Origin: Flavobacterium sp.
GTDB taxonomy: Bacteria; Bacteroidota; Bacteroidia; Flavobacteriales; Flavobacteriaceae
Assembly (NCBI GenBank): GCA_014378065.1
Contig: JACMOK010000071.1
Span: forward strand, 49,099-113,098
DNA length: 64,000 bases
Reading direction: 5' to 3'
Part shown: positions 19,603 to 28,968 of the stretch, piece by piece
How positions within the stretch are numbered: position 1 is the stretch's first letter
Layout of the letters: every line of letters starts with the position of its first letter
Position numbers and translations under genes: made by a program
Notes under the pieces: generated by a model
Told to the model about the DNA's origin: nothing
What the model saw: the letters and a program-made list of their open reading frames with translations, nothing else
Databases searched by the model: none

Positions 19603-20550
19603 TCACTCCAAAGAGGATAAGTACCGTTCGGCATCCAAAGCTGCCATGCATCCTGTGCCGGCTGCCGTAATAGCTTGGCGATAGACATGATCAGCAGCAT
19701 CGCCACCAACAAAAACGCCGGCGACGTTGGTTTTGGAAGTTCCGGGAATATTAACGATATAACCCGTCTCATCCAACGTAAGATACGATTTGAAAATATC
19801 CGTATTGGGTTTGTGTCCGATGGCCACAAAGAAACCCGTAGCAGGAATTTCAATAACTTCACCGGTAGTTTTATTTAATGCAGTCACCGCACTCACCACC
19901 TGCCCGTCTCCTAAAACCTCAACCGTATCGTGGTGCATCAGTATTGTAATGTTTTCCGTTTTTCGGACACGCTCTTCCATAATTTTAGAGGCCCTGAATT
20001 TTTCAGAACGTACGAGCATCGTTACTTTTTTACAAAGTTTAGACAAATAATGTGCTTCTTCGCAAGCGGAATCTCCAGCGCCAACAATGACAACTTCTTG
20101 ATTGCGGTAGAAAAAACCATCGCAAATCGCACAGGCAGAAACGCCGCCGCCTGTCTGCAAATAATGTTGTTCTGACGGAATACCCAAATATTTTGCTGTA
20201 GCACCGGTAGAAATGATTACCGTTTCGCAATGCAATTCAATTGTATCATTGATCCATACTTTGTGAATGGGTCCGGTGAAGTCAACTTTAGTAGCCCACC
20301 CGTCTCGAACATCTGAACCGAAACGCTTGGATTGTTCCATCAGTTGAACCATCATTTCGGGACCTGTAATGCCATCAACATACCCTGGAAAATTCTCTAC
20401 TTCGGTGGTCGTTGTTAATTGTCCGCCGGGTTGTGTTCCTTGGTATAAAACTGGAAACATGTTGGCTCGTGCGGCATAAATGGCCGCAGTGTAGCCCGCG
20501 GGACCGGAGCCTATTATAAGACATTTTACTTTTTCAATAGTATCTGACAT
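19603..20550 (-). CDS. trxB: Thioredoxin-disulfide reductase
   Basis: GSGPAGYTAAIYAARA, redox motif CAICDG, GAGDSACEEA, GVFVGGDAAD. Confidence 0.97.
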   Translation of the reverse strand: MSDTIEKVKCLIIGSGPAGYTAAIYAARANMFPVLYQGTQPGGQLTTTTEVENFPGYVDGITGPEMMVQLMEQSKRFGSDVRDGWATKVDFTGPIHKVWINDTIELHCETVIISTGATAKYLGIPSEQHYLQTGGGVSACAICDGFFYRNQEVVIVGAGDSACEEAHYLSKLCKKVTMLVRSEKFRASKIMEERVRKTENITILMHHDTVEVLGDGQVVSAVTALNKTTGEVIEIPATGFFVAIGHKPNTDIFKSYLTLDETGYIVNIPGTSKTNVAGVFVGGDAADHVYRQAITAAGTGCMAALDAERYLSSLE

Positions 20551-20673
20551 AGTTACATATTTTTTGACGTTGCAAAATTACGTTATAATTTGAGATATTT
20601 TGATACGCCCCGCATTAGTTTTTATTATACGATAATTTTTAAAAACAGAATAAATCTTAATTTTTAAATTAGC

Positions 20674-20703
20674 TTGTATACGCCAGAAATAGTTCTATCT
20701 TTG
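20674..20703 (+). promoter_or_regulatory. Bacteroidota sigma-A-type promoter for tRNA-Pro
   Basis: ttg (20674-20676) - 19 bp - tatctttg (20696-20703), ending 11 bp before the mature tRNA 5' end. Confidence 0.6.
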
Positions 20704-20713
20704 CCGACGCTTT

Positions 20714-20788
20714 CGGGGTGTAGCGTAGCTCGGTTATCGCGCCTGCTTTGGGAGCAGGAGGCCGCAGGTTCGAATCCTGCCACCCCGA
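20714..20788 (+). tRNA. tRNA-Pro (anticodon TGG)
   Basis: cggggtg...caccccg acceptor stem, anticodon arm cctgc-ttTGGga-gcagg, T arm gcaggttcgaatcctgc; no encoded CCA. Confidence 0.96.
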
Positions 20789-20789
20789 C

Positions 20790-20820
20790 AAATCCTTGCT
20801 GTTTTCAGTAGGGATTTTTT
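20790..20820 (+). terminator. Putative terminator after tRNA-Pro
   Basis: aaatcc...ggatttttt hairpin. Confidence 0.5.
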
Positions 20821-20975
20821 GTTTTTTAAAAGAATTAAAGTTTATTGAAACCTTTTAGACAACAAAAAAATAAAACAGTTTGCAAAGCGGTCAAGATTTA
20901 GCATCAAAACCAGTTCATAATCACCACTACAATACTCTCAATGCATCATCGACCTTCGCTTAATGCAGTAACACA

Positions 20976-21104
20976 ATGTTGAGCCCAGATGACACTGGAA
21001 AGCTTGCCGAAGCAAACAGCGGTTTTTTGCTTAAACAAAGAGCCACGACAAGAACTTTTGTATTGGCTTTAGAAAAAAACTTTTTGGAGCGTAACTTGAA
21101 ATAA
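20976..21104 (+). CDS. Putative 42-aa small ORF or remnant of unknown function
   Basis: MLSPDDTGKLAEANSGFLLKQRATTRTFVLALEKNFLERNLK; below the ORF-track length cutoff. Confidence 0.3.
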   Translation: MLSPDDTGKLAEANSGFLLKQRATTRTFVLALEKNFLERNLK

Positions 21105-21200
21105 AAGTTGAAAAAGCTGTAAAATATTTTTTTTAAAATCAAAATTCAGTGTCGTTTGAATTTGTACATTTGCACACGTTTTCAAAGACAATCTGCTTAT

Positions 21201-22307
21201 ATGTTGATCCTTACTTTTTATTTATTTATCGGTATCGTTGCGATTCAGCTTTTTTATTACCTGGTCATTTTTGGAAAATTTGCATTTGCCAAAACGCAAA
21301 AAAGCAGTCCGAAGCGGATTCCAATCTCAGTGATCGTTTGCGCCAAAAATGAAGAAGTAAATGTAAAAAAGTTTATTCCCATATTAGCCGACCAAGACTA
21401 TCCCGATTATGAAATTATATTAATTGATGATGCTTCGAGCGATGATACTTTGGAGATACTCGAAGCCTTTGAAAAGCAATATGCCAATATCCGATTGGTA
21501 AAAGTGGAAAACATAGAGGCCTTTTGGGGCAACAAAAAGTTTGCTTTGACGTTGGGGATTAAAGCGGCAAAAAAAGAATATCTTTTGTTTACAGATGCAG
21601 ATTGCTATCCCAATTCGAAAGATTGGATTAAAGAGATGAGTTCGCAATTTACGGCCGAGAAAACCATAGTGCTGGGCTATGGTGCCTATGAAAAAATTGC
21701 TGGTTCGTTTCTCAACAAAATGATTCGTTTCGAGACCATGCTCACCGCAGTTCAATATTTTTCTTGGGCGAAACTGGGTAGGCCTTATATGGGCGTCGGT
21801 CGCAATTTAGCCTACAAAAAAGAAGAGTTTTTTAATGTAAATGGCTTTATCGACCACATGAAAATTCGTTCCGGTGATGACGATTTATTTATCAACCAAG
21901 CGGCGAAAGGAAAAAATACGACGGTTTGTTTTGCCCCGGAAAGCTTTACTTATTCGGCGCCAAAAACCACATTTAAAGACTGGTTCCAGCAAAAAAGACG
22001 GCACATTGCCACTGCTGGATTTTACAAATCATTCGACCGAATGCAGTTGGGCGTTTTTTATATTTCGCAATTGCTGTTTCTATTGCTGCCAATTGTTTTA
22101 TTGGCCTTTCATTACCAGTGGATTGTTGTTTTGATTTTAATTGGTTTTCGATATTTGTTTTCTTGGCTGTCGCTTGGATTTTCTGCGAGCAAACTAAAAG
22201 AAAAAGATGTAATGTATTGGTTTCCTGTCATCGAAATAGTGTTGATTTTCATGCAATTGAATCTCTTTTTAGCAAACATTTTTTCAAAACCTGTACATTG
22301 GAAATAA
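21201..22307 (+). CDS. Glycosyltransferase family 2, membrane-associated
   Basis: PISVIVCAKNEEVNVKKFIP, DADCYP, QKRRHI, C-terminal TM helices; start set at MLILTFYLFIGIVAIQ. Confidence 0.9.
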   Translation: MLILTFYLFIGIVAIQLFYYLVIFGKFAFAKTQKSSPKRIPISVIVCAKNEEVNVKKFIPILADQDYPDYEIILIDDASSDDTLEILEAFEKQYANIRLVKVENIEAFWGNKKFALTLGIKAAKKEYLLFTDADCYPNSKDWIKEMSSQFTAEKTIVLGYGAYEKIAGSFLNKMIRFETMLTAVQYFSWAKLGRPYMGVGRNLAYKKEEFFNVNGFIDHMKIRSGDDDLFINQAAKGKNTTVCFAPESFTYSAPKTTFKDWFQQKRRHIATAGFYKSFDRMQLGVFYISQLLFLLLPIVLLAFHYQWIVVLILIGFRYLFSWLSLGFSASKLKEKDVMYWFPVIEIVLIFMQLNLFLANIFSKPVHWK

Positions 22308-22849
22308 AAAAAAATATAGAAAAGGCAAAAAGAGGCGATCAGTTTGCCTTCACTTTTTTATTAAATCATTATTGGAATGAAGTATACGGATTCATGCTTA
22401 AACGCACCGAAAATGAGACCAATGCTGAAGATATTACCATTGAAACCTTTGCTAAAGCCTTTGACAAGATCGCCAGTTATAATTCTGAATTTCAATTCAA
22501 TACTTGGTTGATTGCCATTGCCAAAAACGTACACATTGACCTATTGCGCAAAAAAAAATCGTCTCTTTTTATTGATATCACTGATGAAGAAGATTACCAA
22601 GCCTATAATGTGGCCGATACTTCTCCATCTGCAGAAGACGTCCTGATTACCGAGCAAAACTTATCGCAACTTCTGCAATACATTAAAGAGTTAAAACCTC
22701 ATTATCAAGAAGTAATTCAACTGCGCTATTTTCAAGAGTTGAGTTATCAAGAAATTGCCGATCAGTTGGGTGAACCTTTAAATAACGTTAAGATTAAATT
22801 ACTTCGCGCCAAGAAATTATTGGCTGAAATCATACAAAAAAAACGATAA
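22298..22849 (+). CDS. RNA polymerase sigma factor, sigma-70/ECF family (likely TTG start)
   Basis: Region 2 AEDITIETFAKAFDKIASYNSEFQFNTWLIAIAKNVHIDLLRKKK; region 4 LRYFQELSYQEIADQLGEPLNNVKIKLLRAKKLL. Confidence 0.88.
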   Translation: MEIKKNIEKAKRGDQFAFTFLLNHYWNEVYGFMLKRTENETNAEDITIETFAKAFDKIASYNSEFQFNTWLIAIAKNVHIDLLRKKKSSLFIDITDEEDYQAYNVADTSPSAEDVLITEQNLSQLLQYIKELKPHYQEVIQLRYFQELSYQEIADQLGEPLNNVKIKLLRAKKLLAEIIQKKR

Positions 22850-22986
22850 ACGATTTGCTTCAAAGCCTATTAACTTATTATCCTACAAATATTTATCAAT
22901 TTGTATATTAAAATTCATATTGTTTACGTTACAAGTTAAAACATAGCTTATGACTTCATAAATACTTAATCATAAAACCTTTTATT

Positions 22987-23811
22987 ATGTCAAAATTAAG
23001 TATTTATCAAAACAGTTGGATTGATCTGGTCTTCGAAGGAAAGAATAAAGCCTACGGTGCCTATCAATTGCGACAAGAAAATGACAAAACAACAGCCATA
23101 GCCTTTTTATTCGGATTGCTGCTAATTACTGCGGCCATCGGAATTCCGACGCTACTCACTCATTGGACTACTGCAAACAAAACCAAAATTTCCAATCCGG
23201 ATTATTCAAATACCACCATACAGTTAAGTGCTATTTTACCTAATTTGCCCAAGAAACCCATGCAACTTGCTGTACCAGTACAAAAAAAGACACCAACTGA
23301 AGTCAGCGATGGTCAGCAACTCAAGGATCCACAAATTGTGAGCGCTAACCAGCAAACGACAAACATTGTTGATCATCTAGAGCCCCAATCAAATGAAGTG
23401 AAGCCAAACGAAGGAACAACAACAGTATTTTCCAATTCGACTGCAAATTCAGAAACTACCCAAGGGTCTTCAATCCCTTCCGCCTCCGGTGGCAAAATTG
23501 AAACCACGTTCGTTTTAGACAAACTTCCTGAATTTCCGGGAGGAATTAATAAATTCTTAGCCTATGTCGGTAACAACTTCGAAAAACCTGAATTGGAAGT
23601 GGAGAAAACCATCCGTATCTATGTTACTTTTGTTATTGAAAAAGATGGCAGCATGACCGATATCCAAGTAAGGAAAGATCCAGGATACGGCCTTGGCAGC
23701 GAAGCCATACGGGTTTTAAAATCGCTTAAAACAAAATGGCAACCCGGAATGATTGCCGGACAACCAGTACGTACCGCATATAATTTGCCCATAGTTGTGC
23801 AGATGCAGTAG
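22987..23811 (+). CDS. Energy transducer TonB family protein
   Basis: N-terminal TM, Pro/Thr-rich linker, C-terminal TonB domain IRIYVTFVIEKDGSMTDIQVRKDPGYGLGSEAIRVLKSLKTKWQPG. Confidence 0.9.
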   Translation: MSKLSIYQNSWIDLVFEGKNKAYGAYQLRQENDKTTAIAFLFGLLLITAAIGIPTLLTHWTTANKTKISNPDYSNTTIQLSAILPNLPKKPMQLAVPVQKKTPTEVSDGQQLKDPQIVSANQQTTNIVDHLEPQSNEVKPNEGTTTVFSNSTANSETTQGSSIPSASGGKIETTFVLDKLPEFPGGINKFLAYVGNNFEKPELEVEKTIRIYVTFVIEKDGSMTDIQVRKDPGYGLGSEAIRVLKSLKTKWQPGMIAGQPVRTAYNLPIVVQMQ

Positions 23812-23843
23812 TCAAAAATAACTAATGGCGTGATTTTAACAAG

Positions 23844-23870
23844 GCAGAACATAAAAGTTCTGCTTTTTAT
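23844..23870. terminator. Terminator between convergent genes
   Basis: gcagaac-ataaaa-gttctgcttttt. Confidence 0.7.
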
Positions 23871-24080
23871 TTATGCTTTTTTTACAAATTCTGTTCTAAG
23901 TACCATTGCCGTTTTATTGACACGGCAATCTATCTCTGCCGGATCGTTTGTGAGTCGGATGCTTTTGATCAGCGTTCCCCTTTTGATCACTTCAGAAGAA
24001 CCGCGCACCTTTAAATCTTTGATTACTGTCACAGCGTCTCCGTCTTGTAATATATTTCCGTTACTATCTTTTACTTCCAT
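23871..24080 (-). CDS. PhnA/YjdM C-terminal domain-like small protein
   Basis: VKDSNGNILQDGDAVTVIKDLKVRGSSEVIKRGTLIKSIRLTNDPAEIDCRV. Confidence 0.85.
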   Translation of the reverse strand: MEVKDSNGNILQDGDAVTVIKDLKVRGSSEVIKRGTLIKSIRLTNDPAEIDCRVNKTAMVLRTEFVKKA

Positions 24081-24190
24081 AATTTGCAGATTTATTGTAT
24101 AGCCGTAAAAATACTATACGCGACGCTTATTATTCCGCAAAAATTTCTTTTAAAAGGAATTTAATATATTTGATCAAACTGCAATTGCTT

Positions 24191-25435
24191 ATGCGACATT
24201 TTACTTTTCGTGAAAAACTTCAGTACTTATTCGGATTTCCCGTCATTATTGCATCCTTAGGCTATTTTGTAGACATCTACGATTTACTGCTTTTTGGAAT
24301 TGTTAGGGTTCCAAGCCTTGTAAGCATGGGATTAAATGCTGACACCGCCGGAACTTATATTCTGAGCTTTCAAATGACCGGTTTACTATTGGGAGGCATT
24401 CTTTGGGGGATTTTGGGCGACAAGAAAGGAAGACTTTCTGTGCTGTTCGGGTCCATTTTGGTCTATTCTTTGGCCAATATAGCGTGCGGATTTTTACCCC
24501 AAATGGATTTTTCCAATAAAATAAATGCTTATGCTTTTCTAAGATTTATTGCAGGTGTCGGTCTGGCCGGAGAATTGGGCGCGGGAATTACGCTGGTTTC
24601 TGAAAGTTTACCAAAAGAACTCAGAGCGATCGGGACTTCAATAGTTGCCGGATTTGGAATATTAGGCGCGGTGGTCGCTCAACTTACGGTGGAACTGGCT
24701 CAAAACTGGACTACAGCTTATTTTATTGGCGGCAGTATGGGATTGTTGTTGCTGGTGTTAAGAGTCAGCGTGGCGGAAAGCGGTATTTACAGTACCATAA
24801 AGTCTAATGAAAAAATAGTCAAAGGCAATTTTTTATGCTTTTTTACAAATAAAATCCGTTTGATCAAATACCTTAAATGTATTGCCATTGGTTTACCGAT
24901 TTGGTTCTGTACCGGAATTTTAATCATTATGGCCAACCAATTTGCTCCTGAAATGGGAATAAAAAATATCAATCCCGGAAAAGCCATTATGTGGGCTTAT
25001 TTATTTGCATCGGTTGGCGATTTCTTGAGTGGCTTTATTTCTCATTACTTAAAATCGCGCAAAAAGGCAATGGTATACATGCTTCTGTTCAATTTGGCTG
25101 GAGTCATTTTATTATTGTTTAGCGGCCCTAAATCTGCTAACATGTATTACTTTTATTGCGCTTGGATCGGTTTGGGAAATGGTTTTTGGGCGATGTTTGT
25201 TACAGTGGGCGCCGAGCAATTCGGAACCAATCTCAGAAGCACAGCTGCCACGACAATTCCAAATATGGTTCGCGGTTCAGTGCCGATAATGCTTTTGGGC
25301 TTTGACTTCCTTAAGAAAACCAATAGTGTCATAATGTCGGCCGCGATGATTGGAACATTGATCTATGGACTCAGTTTCTACGCAATGATCACCAGCAAGG
25401 AAACGCACAATATAGACATGGATTTTGTAGAATAA
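24191..25435 (+). CDS. MFS transporter
   Basis: 12-TM-like hydrophobicity, GDKKGRLSVLFGS loop motif; start set at MRHFTFREKLQYLFGFP. Confidence 0.9.
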   Translation: MRHFTFREKLQYLFGFPVIIASLGYFVDIYDLLLFGIVRVPSLVSMGLNADTAGTYILSFQMTGLLLGGILWGILGDKKGRLSVLFGSILVYSLANIACGFLPQMDFSNKINAYAFLRFIAGVGLAGELGAGITLVSESLPKELRAIGTSIVAGFGILGAVVAQLTVELAQNWTTAYFIGGSMGLLLLVLRVSVAESGIYSTIKSNEKIVKGNFLCFFTNKIRLIKYLKCIAIGLPIWFCTGILIIMANQFAPEMGIKNINPGKAIMWAYLFASVGDFLSGFISHYLKSRKKAMVYMLLFNLAGVILLLFSGPKSANMYYFYCAWIGLGNGFWAMFVTVGAEQFGTNLRSTAATTIPNMVRGSVPIMLLGFDFLKKTNSVIMSAAMIGTLIYGLSFYAMITSKETHNIDMDFVE

Positions 25436-25451
25436 CAACAACCCTAAATTA

Positions 25452-26873
25452 ATGTCGTTAAAAATAAAAAATACAATAGCGCTAGTTTCATGTTTTCTGA
25501 TGGTGTTGGGTTTTCAATGGTGTTCATTGGATCGACCTTTCTTTTGGGATACCATACAGTTGGGTGCTGCTCACGCTACATATTACTGGTCTACGCAATT
25601 CTCTACGATACTCTTACCCGAGAGTATAGATAGCGGCCACATACCGAGTTTTGGCATGTTTCTGGCGCTGGTTTGGGAAATATTTGGCAGAACACTAATC
25701 GCTAGTCATTTGTGTATATTGCCTTTCAGCATCGGAATCGTATGGCAACTTTGGCAGTTGTGTCGTCAATTTATTGTTGCTGAATTTGCAGGAGTTGCGC
25801 TCTGCCTAATTATGATAGATCCGTCGCTGCTAAGTCAAATAACTTTAGTTTCCCCCGATGTTCCTTTGGTTTTTTTCTTTCTTTTAAGTGTAAATGCCGT
25901 ATTAAAAAACAGAACATTACTTCTGCTGTGCGGGATACTCCTTCTTTTCATGACCAGCATGCGCGGCATGATGCTCTCGATTTGTATTCTATTTTTAGAT
26001 CTGTACCGCCATATCGATTTAAAAAAAACACCAAAACAATTGCTATCCATCCTTTTGAAAAGAAGTATTATTTACATCCCTGCCTTGCTGGTGTTCGTTA
26101 TTTTTAGTGGCTATCACTATGCCGAAAAGGGCTGGATTGGCTACCATAGAAACTCGCCTTGGGCCAAATGTTTTGAAGCTGTTAATTTTAAAGGGTTCTT
26201 GTACAATATCGGAATATATGGCTGGCGCCTAATTGATTTTGGAAGGGTCGGCGTTTGGAGCGCCTTTTTTATATTGTTGCTATTATATCGAAAAGTCATC
26301 TTCAAGGAAAAAGAGATCCGTATTCTAGGCTATTTTTCGGCAGTGCTGTTGCTCATTTTACCCTTGAATATGTTGTGGGCAAAAAACCTGCTGGCACCGC
26401 GCTACTTTATCCCCATTTATTTAACTTTTTCGTTATTTTGCGCGGCAATTTTGTTTTCGAAATTTGTAGCTAAAAATGTGCGACTAGCGTTGGCCGCCCT
26501 ATGGTTCATTTGCATCGTGTCTGGCAACTTTTGGGTTTATCCCCGACAAATTTCAGAAGGTTGGGATGCCACTTTAGCACATGTTCCGTATTACAAGCTC
26601 CGTGAGCAGGCGCTGGCGTATTTGGATAATGAACAGTTGCCATATAGCGAAGTACAGTCTTTTTTTCCAAATACGGCAGCCATAGACCTTATTGATTTGA
26701 ATGGCGACGCAAGAAAATTTCAAAATTTTGATGGAAAAGGGCGCTACGTTTTGGACTCGAATATCTTTAATGTAAATGAAACAGATTATAATAGCTTAAT
26801 CCGGCATTACAAGGTCGTCAAACGATTTGAACACCTCGGAGTGCATGTTGTTATTTACGAAAAGTTACAATAA
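25452..26873 (+). CDS. Glycosyltransferase family 39-like multi-TM membrane protein
   Basis: ~10 TM helices, FFWDTIQLGA..., APRYFIPIYLTFS. Confidence 0.65.
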   Translation: MSLKIKNTIALVSCFLMVLGFQWCSLDRPFFWDTIQLGAAHATYYWSTQFSTILLPESIDSGHIPSFGMFLALVWEIFGRTLIASHLCILPFSIGIVWQLWQLCRQFIVAEFAGVALCLIMIDPSLLSQITLVSPDVPLVFFFLLSVNAVLKNRTLLLLCGILLLFMTSMRGMMLSICILFLDLYRHIDLKKTPKQLLSILLKRSIIYIPALLVFVIFSGYHYAEKGWIGYHRNSPWAKCFEAVNFKGFLYNIGIYGWRLIDFGRVGVWSAFFILLLLYRKVIFKEKEIRILGYFSAVLLLILPLNMLWAKNLLAPRYFIPIYLTFSLFCAAILFSKFVAKNVRLALAALWFICIVSGNFWVYPRQISEGWDATLAHVPYYKLREQALAYLDNEQLPYSEVQSFFPNTAAIDLIDLNGDARKFQNFDGKGRYVLDSNIFNVNETDYNSLIRHYKVVKRFEHLGVHVVIYEKLQ

Positions 26874-26884
26874 CCCTTCTCGCC

Positions 26885-26965
26885 TAGCCCTGATTGCAGT
26901 GGAAATCCTTTTTTAAGATTTTTACCTTAAAAAAGATTGTAGCGTAAAGCAGGAAATAGCTGCTT
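26885..26965 (+). repeat. Dispersed intergenic hairpin repeat, copy 2
   Basis: tagccctgattgcagtggaaatccttttttaagatttttaccttaaaaaagattgtagcgtaaagcaggaaatagctgctt. Confidence 0.88.
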
Positions 26966-27006
26966 AAAATCCGAAATTGTACCTTCATTTTCCGCATCAT
27001 TATTGT

Positions 27007-27014
27007 TACCTTTG
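27007..27014 (+). promoter_or_regulatory. Bacteroidota -7 box upstream of lipA (TACCTTTG)
   Basis: tacctttg ~20 bp before the start codon region; -33 not clear. Confidence 0.45.
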
Positions 27015-27033
27015 TACCGCAAAATAAATTCAC

Positions 27034-27903
27034 ATGGAAAGTATTTTAGAAAACACATTACCCGTTGGCAAGCCCAAATGGTTAAAAGTTAAGTTGCCTA
27101 TCGGAAAAAAATATACTGAACTTCGCGGTTTGGTGGACAAATACAGTTTAAATACGATTTGTACCTCGGGAAGTTGCCCGAATATGGGCGAATGCTGGGG
27201 AGAAGGAACAGCAACTTTTATGATTTTGGGCAATATTTGTACGCGTTCGTGCGGCTTTTGTGGCGTTAAAACGGGCCGGCCGGAAACCGTCGATTGGGAT
27301 GAACCCGAGAAAGTAGCGCGTTCAATTAAGATCATGAACATCAAACATGCTGTTGTGACGAGTGTCGATCGCGATGATTTGAAGGATGGCGGTTCAATTA
27401 TTTGGATTGAAACGGTCAAGGCAATTCGGCGAATGAATCCGACCACAACTTTGGAAACCCTGATTCCCGATTTTCAGGGTATTGAAAGGAATATAGACCG
27501 CATTGTGGCCGCCAATCCAGAAGTAGTGTCGCACAATGTAGAAACCGTGCGCAGGTTAACTCGTGAAGTGCGCATTCAAGCCAAATATGACCGGAGTTTA
27601 GAAGTATTGCGGTATCTTAAGGCGAAAGGTATCAATCGAACCAAGTCGGGCATTATGCTGGGTTTGGGTGAGACAGAGGCAGAAGTCATTCAGACGTTAC
27701 ACGATTTGCGCCAAGCCAATGTAGATATCGTAACCATCGGACAGTATTTGCAGCCCAGTAAAAAGCACTTACCGGTCAAAGAATATATTACACCAGACCA
27801 GTTTGCCAAATATGAAAAGATCGGTTTGGAACTTGGTTTTCGTCATGTGGAAAGCGGTGCTTTGGTTCGTTCTTCTTATAAAGCAGCAAAACACATTTTA
27901 TAA
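27034..27903 (+). CDS. lipA: Lipoyl synthase
   Basis: [41 protein letters not shown]. Confidence 0.98.
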   Translation: MESILENTLPVGKPKWLKVKLPIGKKYTELRGLVDKYSLNTICTSGSCPNMGECWGEGTATFMILGNICTRSCGFCGVKTGRPETVDWDEPEKVARSIKIMNIKHAVVTSVDRDDLKDGGSIIWIETVKAIRRMNPTTTLETLIPDFQGIERNIDRIVAANPEVVSHNVETVRRLTREVRIQAKYDRSLEVLRYLKAKGINRTKSGIMLGLGETEAEVIQTLHDLRQANVDIVTIGQYLQPSKKHLPVKEYITPDQFAKYEKIGLELGFRHVESGALVRSSYKAAKHIL

Positions 27904-27930
27904 TTTAGGATTTTTGTATCCGAAAACTAG

Positions 27931-28929
27931 ATGAAAATAAAAATTGCGATTAACGGTTTTGGAAGAATTGGACGAAATTTATTCCGATTGCTTTTAAACC
28001 ATCCTGATATAGAAGTGGTTGCTATCAATGACATTGCCGACAATCGTACTATGGCGCATTTGATCAAATATGACAGTATTCATGGCGTATTGCCCTTGGA
28101 TTGTTCGTTTGATGATCGTTCTATAATTGTGGATGGCCGATCGTTTCGATTCTTTCATGAGCAAAATATTTCGGATCTCGATTGGAAAAAAGTATCGGTA
28201 GATGTGGTTGTGGAATCGACCGGAAAATACCATACGTTTGAAGAAATTAATGCCCACATTATCGCCGGCGCCAAAAAAGTTATTTTGTCGGCACCTTCAG
28301 AAGTCGATTCGATTAAAACGGTGGTTATTGGTGTCAATGAAAATAACCTGGATGGCAGCGAAACGATTATTTCCAACGCCAGCTGTACGACCAATAATGC
28401 CGCACCGATGCTTAAAGTAATTCGCGATTTGTGTGGCATCGAACAGGCATACATTACCACTGTACATTCCTACACCACCGATCAAAGTTTGCACGACCAG
28501 CCGCATAAAGATTTGCGGCGCGCTCGCGGTGCCAGCCAATCTATAGTTCCCACCACAACTGGGGCTGCCAAAGCTTTGACCAAAATATTCCCTGAATTTG
28601 ACGGCAAAATTGGTGGCAGCGGAATTAGGGTTCCGGTTCCCGACGGTTCGCTGACCGACATCACTTGCTATGTAAAGAGGCAAGTTTCAATTGAAGAGAT
28701 CAACGCCGCTTTCCGAAAAGCAGCAGCGCAGGAACTCAAAGGAATTTTGGCCTACACCGAAGACCCGATCGTATCGGTGGATATCATTGGAAATAAAAAC
28801 TCCTGTCTTTTCGATGCGCAATTAACTTCTGTCATAGGAAAAATGGTTAAAGTCGTAGGATGGTATGATAACGAAATTGGTTATTGTTCAAGAATTATTG
28901 ACCTAATAGTTTTAACTCATAAGAAATAA
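27931..28929 (+). CDS. gap: Type I glyceraldehyde-3-phosphate dehydrogenase
   Basis: INGFGRIGRNLFR, SNASCTTNNAAP active site, WYDNEIGYCSR. Confidence 0.97.
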   Translation: MKIKIAINGFGRIGRNLFRLLLNHPDIEVVAINDIADNRTMAHLIKYDSIHGVLPLDCSFDDRSIIVDGRSFRFFHEQNISDLDWKKVSVDVVVESTGKYHTFEEINAHIIAGAKKVILSAPSEVDSIKTVVIGVNENNLDGSETIISNASCTTNNAAPMLKVIRDLCGIEQAYITTVHSYTTDQSLHDQPHKDLRRARGASQSIVPTTTGAAKALTKIFPEFDGKIGGSGIRVPVPDGSLTDITCYVKRQVSIEEINAAFRKAAAQELKGILAYTEDPIVSVDIIGNKNSCLFDAQLTSVIGKMVKVVGWYDNEIGYCSRIIDLIVLTHKK

Positions 28930-28968
28930 TTTCATACTTTTAAAGCCTTGAAAAACAATTAATAGTAG

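Noticed and set aside
20022-20230. Several overlapping ORFs opposite or within trxB
   Set aside because: Shadow ORFs of a strongly conserved coding gene; biased composition and no family features.
20940-21010. gagcccagatgacactggaaagc as a possible fourth copy of the hairpin element
   Set aside because: Only a short resemblance to the left arm; no matching right arm or paired stem.
20960-21142. 60-aa minus-strand ORF
   Set aside because: Opposite the more protein-like plus-strand 42-aa ORF; Lys/Phe-rich composition typical of AT-rich antisense.
22118-22297. N-terminal extension of the sigma-factor ORF
   Set aside because: Overlaps the glycosyltransferase C-terminus out of frame; sigma-family homology begins near 22300.
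28155-28683. Long antisense ORFs (101 and 128 aa) opposite gap
   Set aside because: Antisense shadows of GAPDH codons; no start-site context or recognisable domain.
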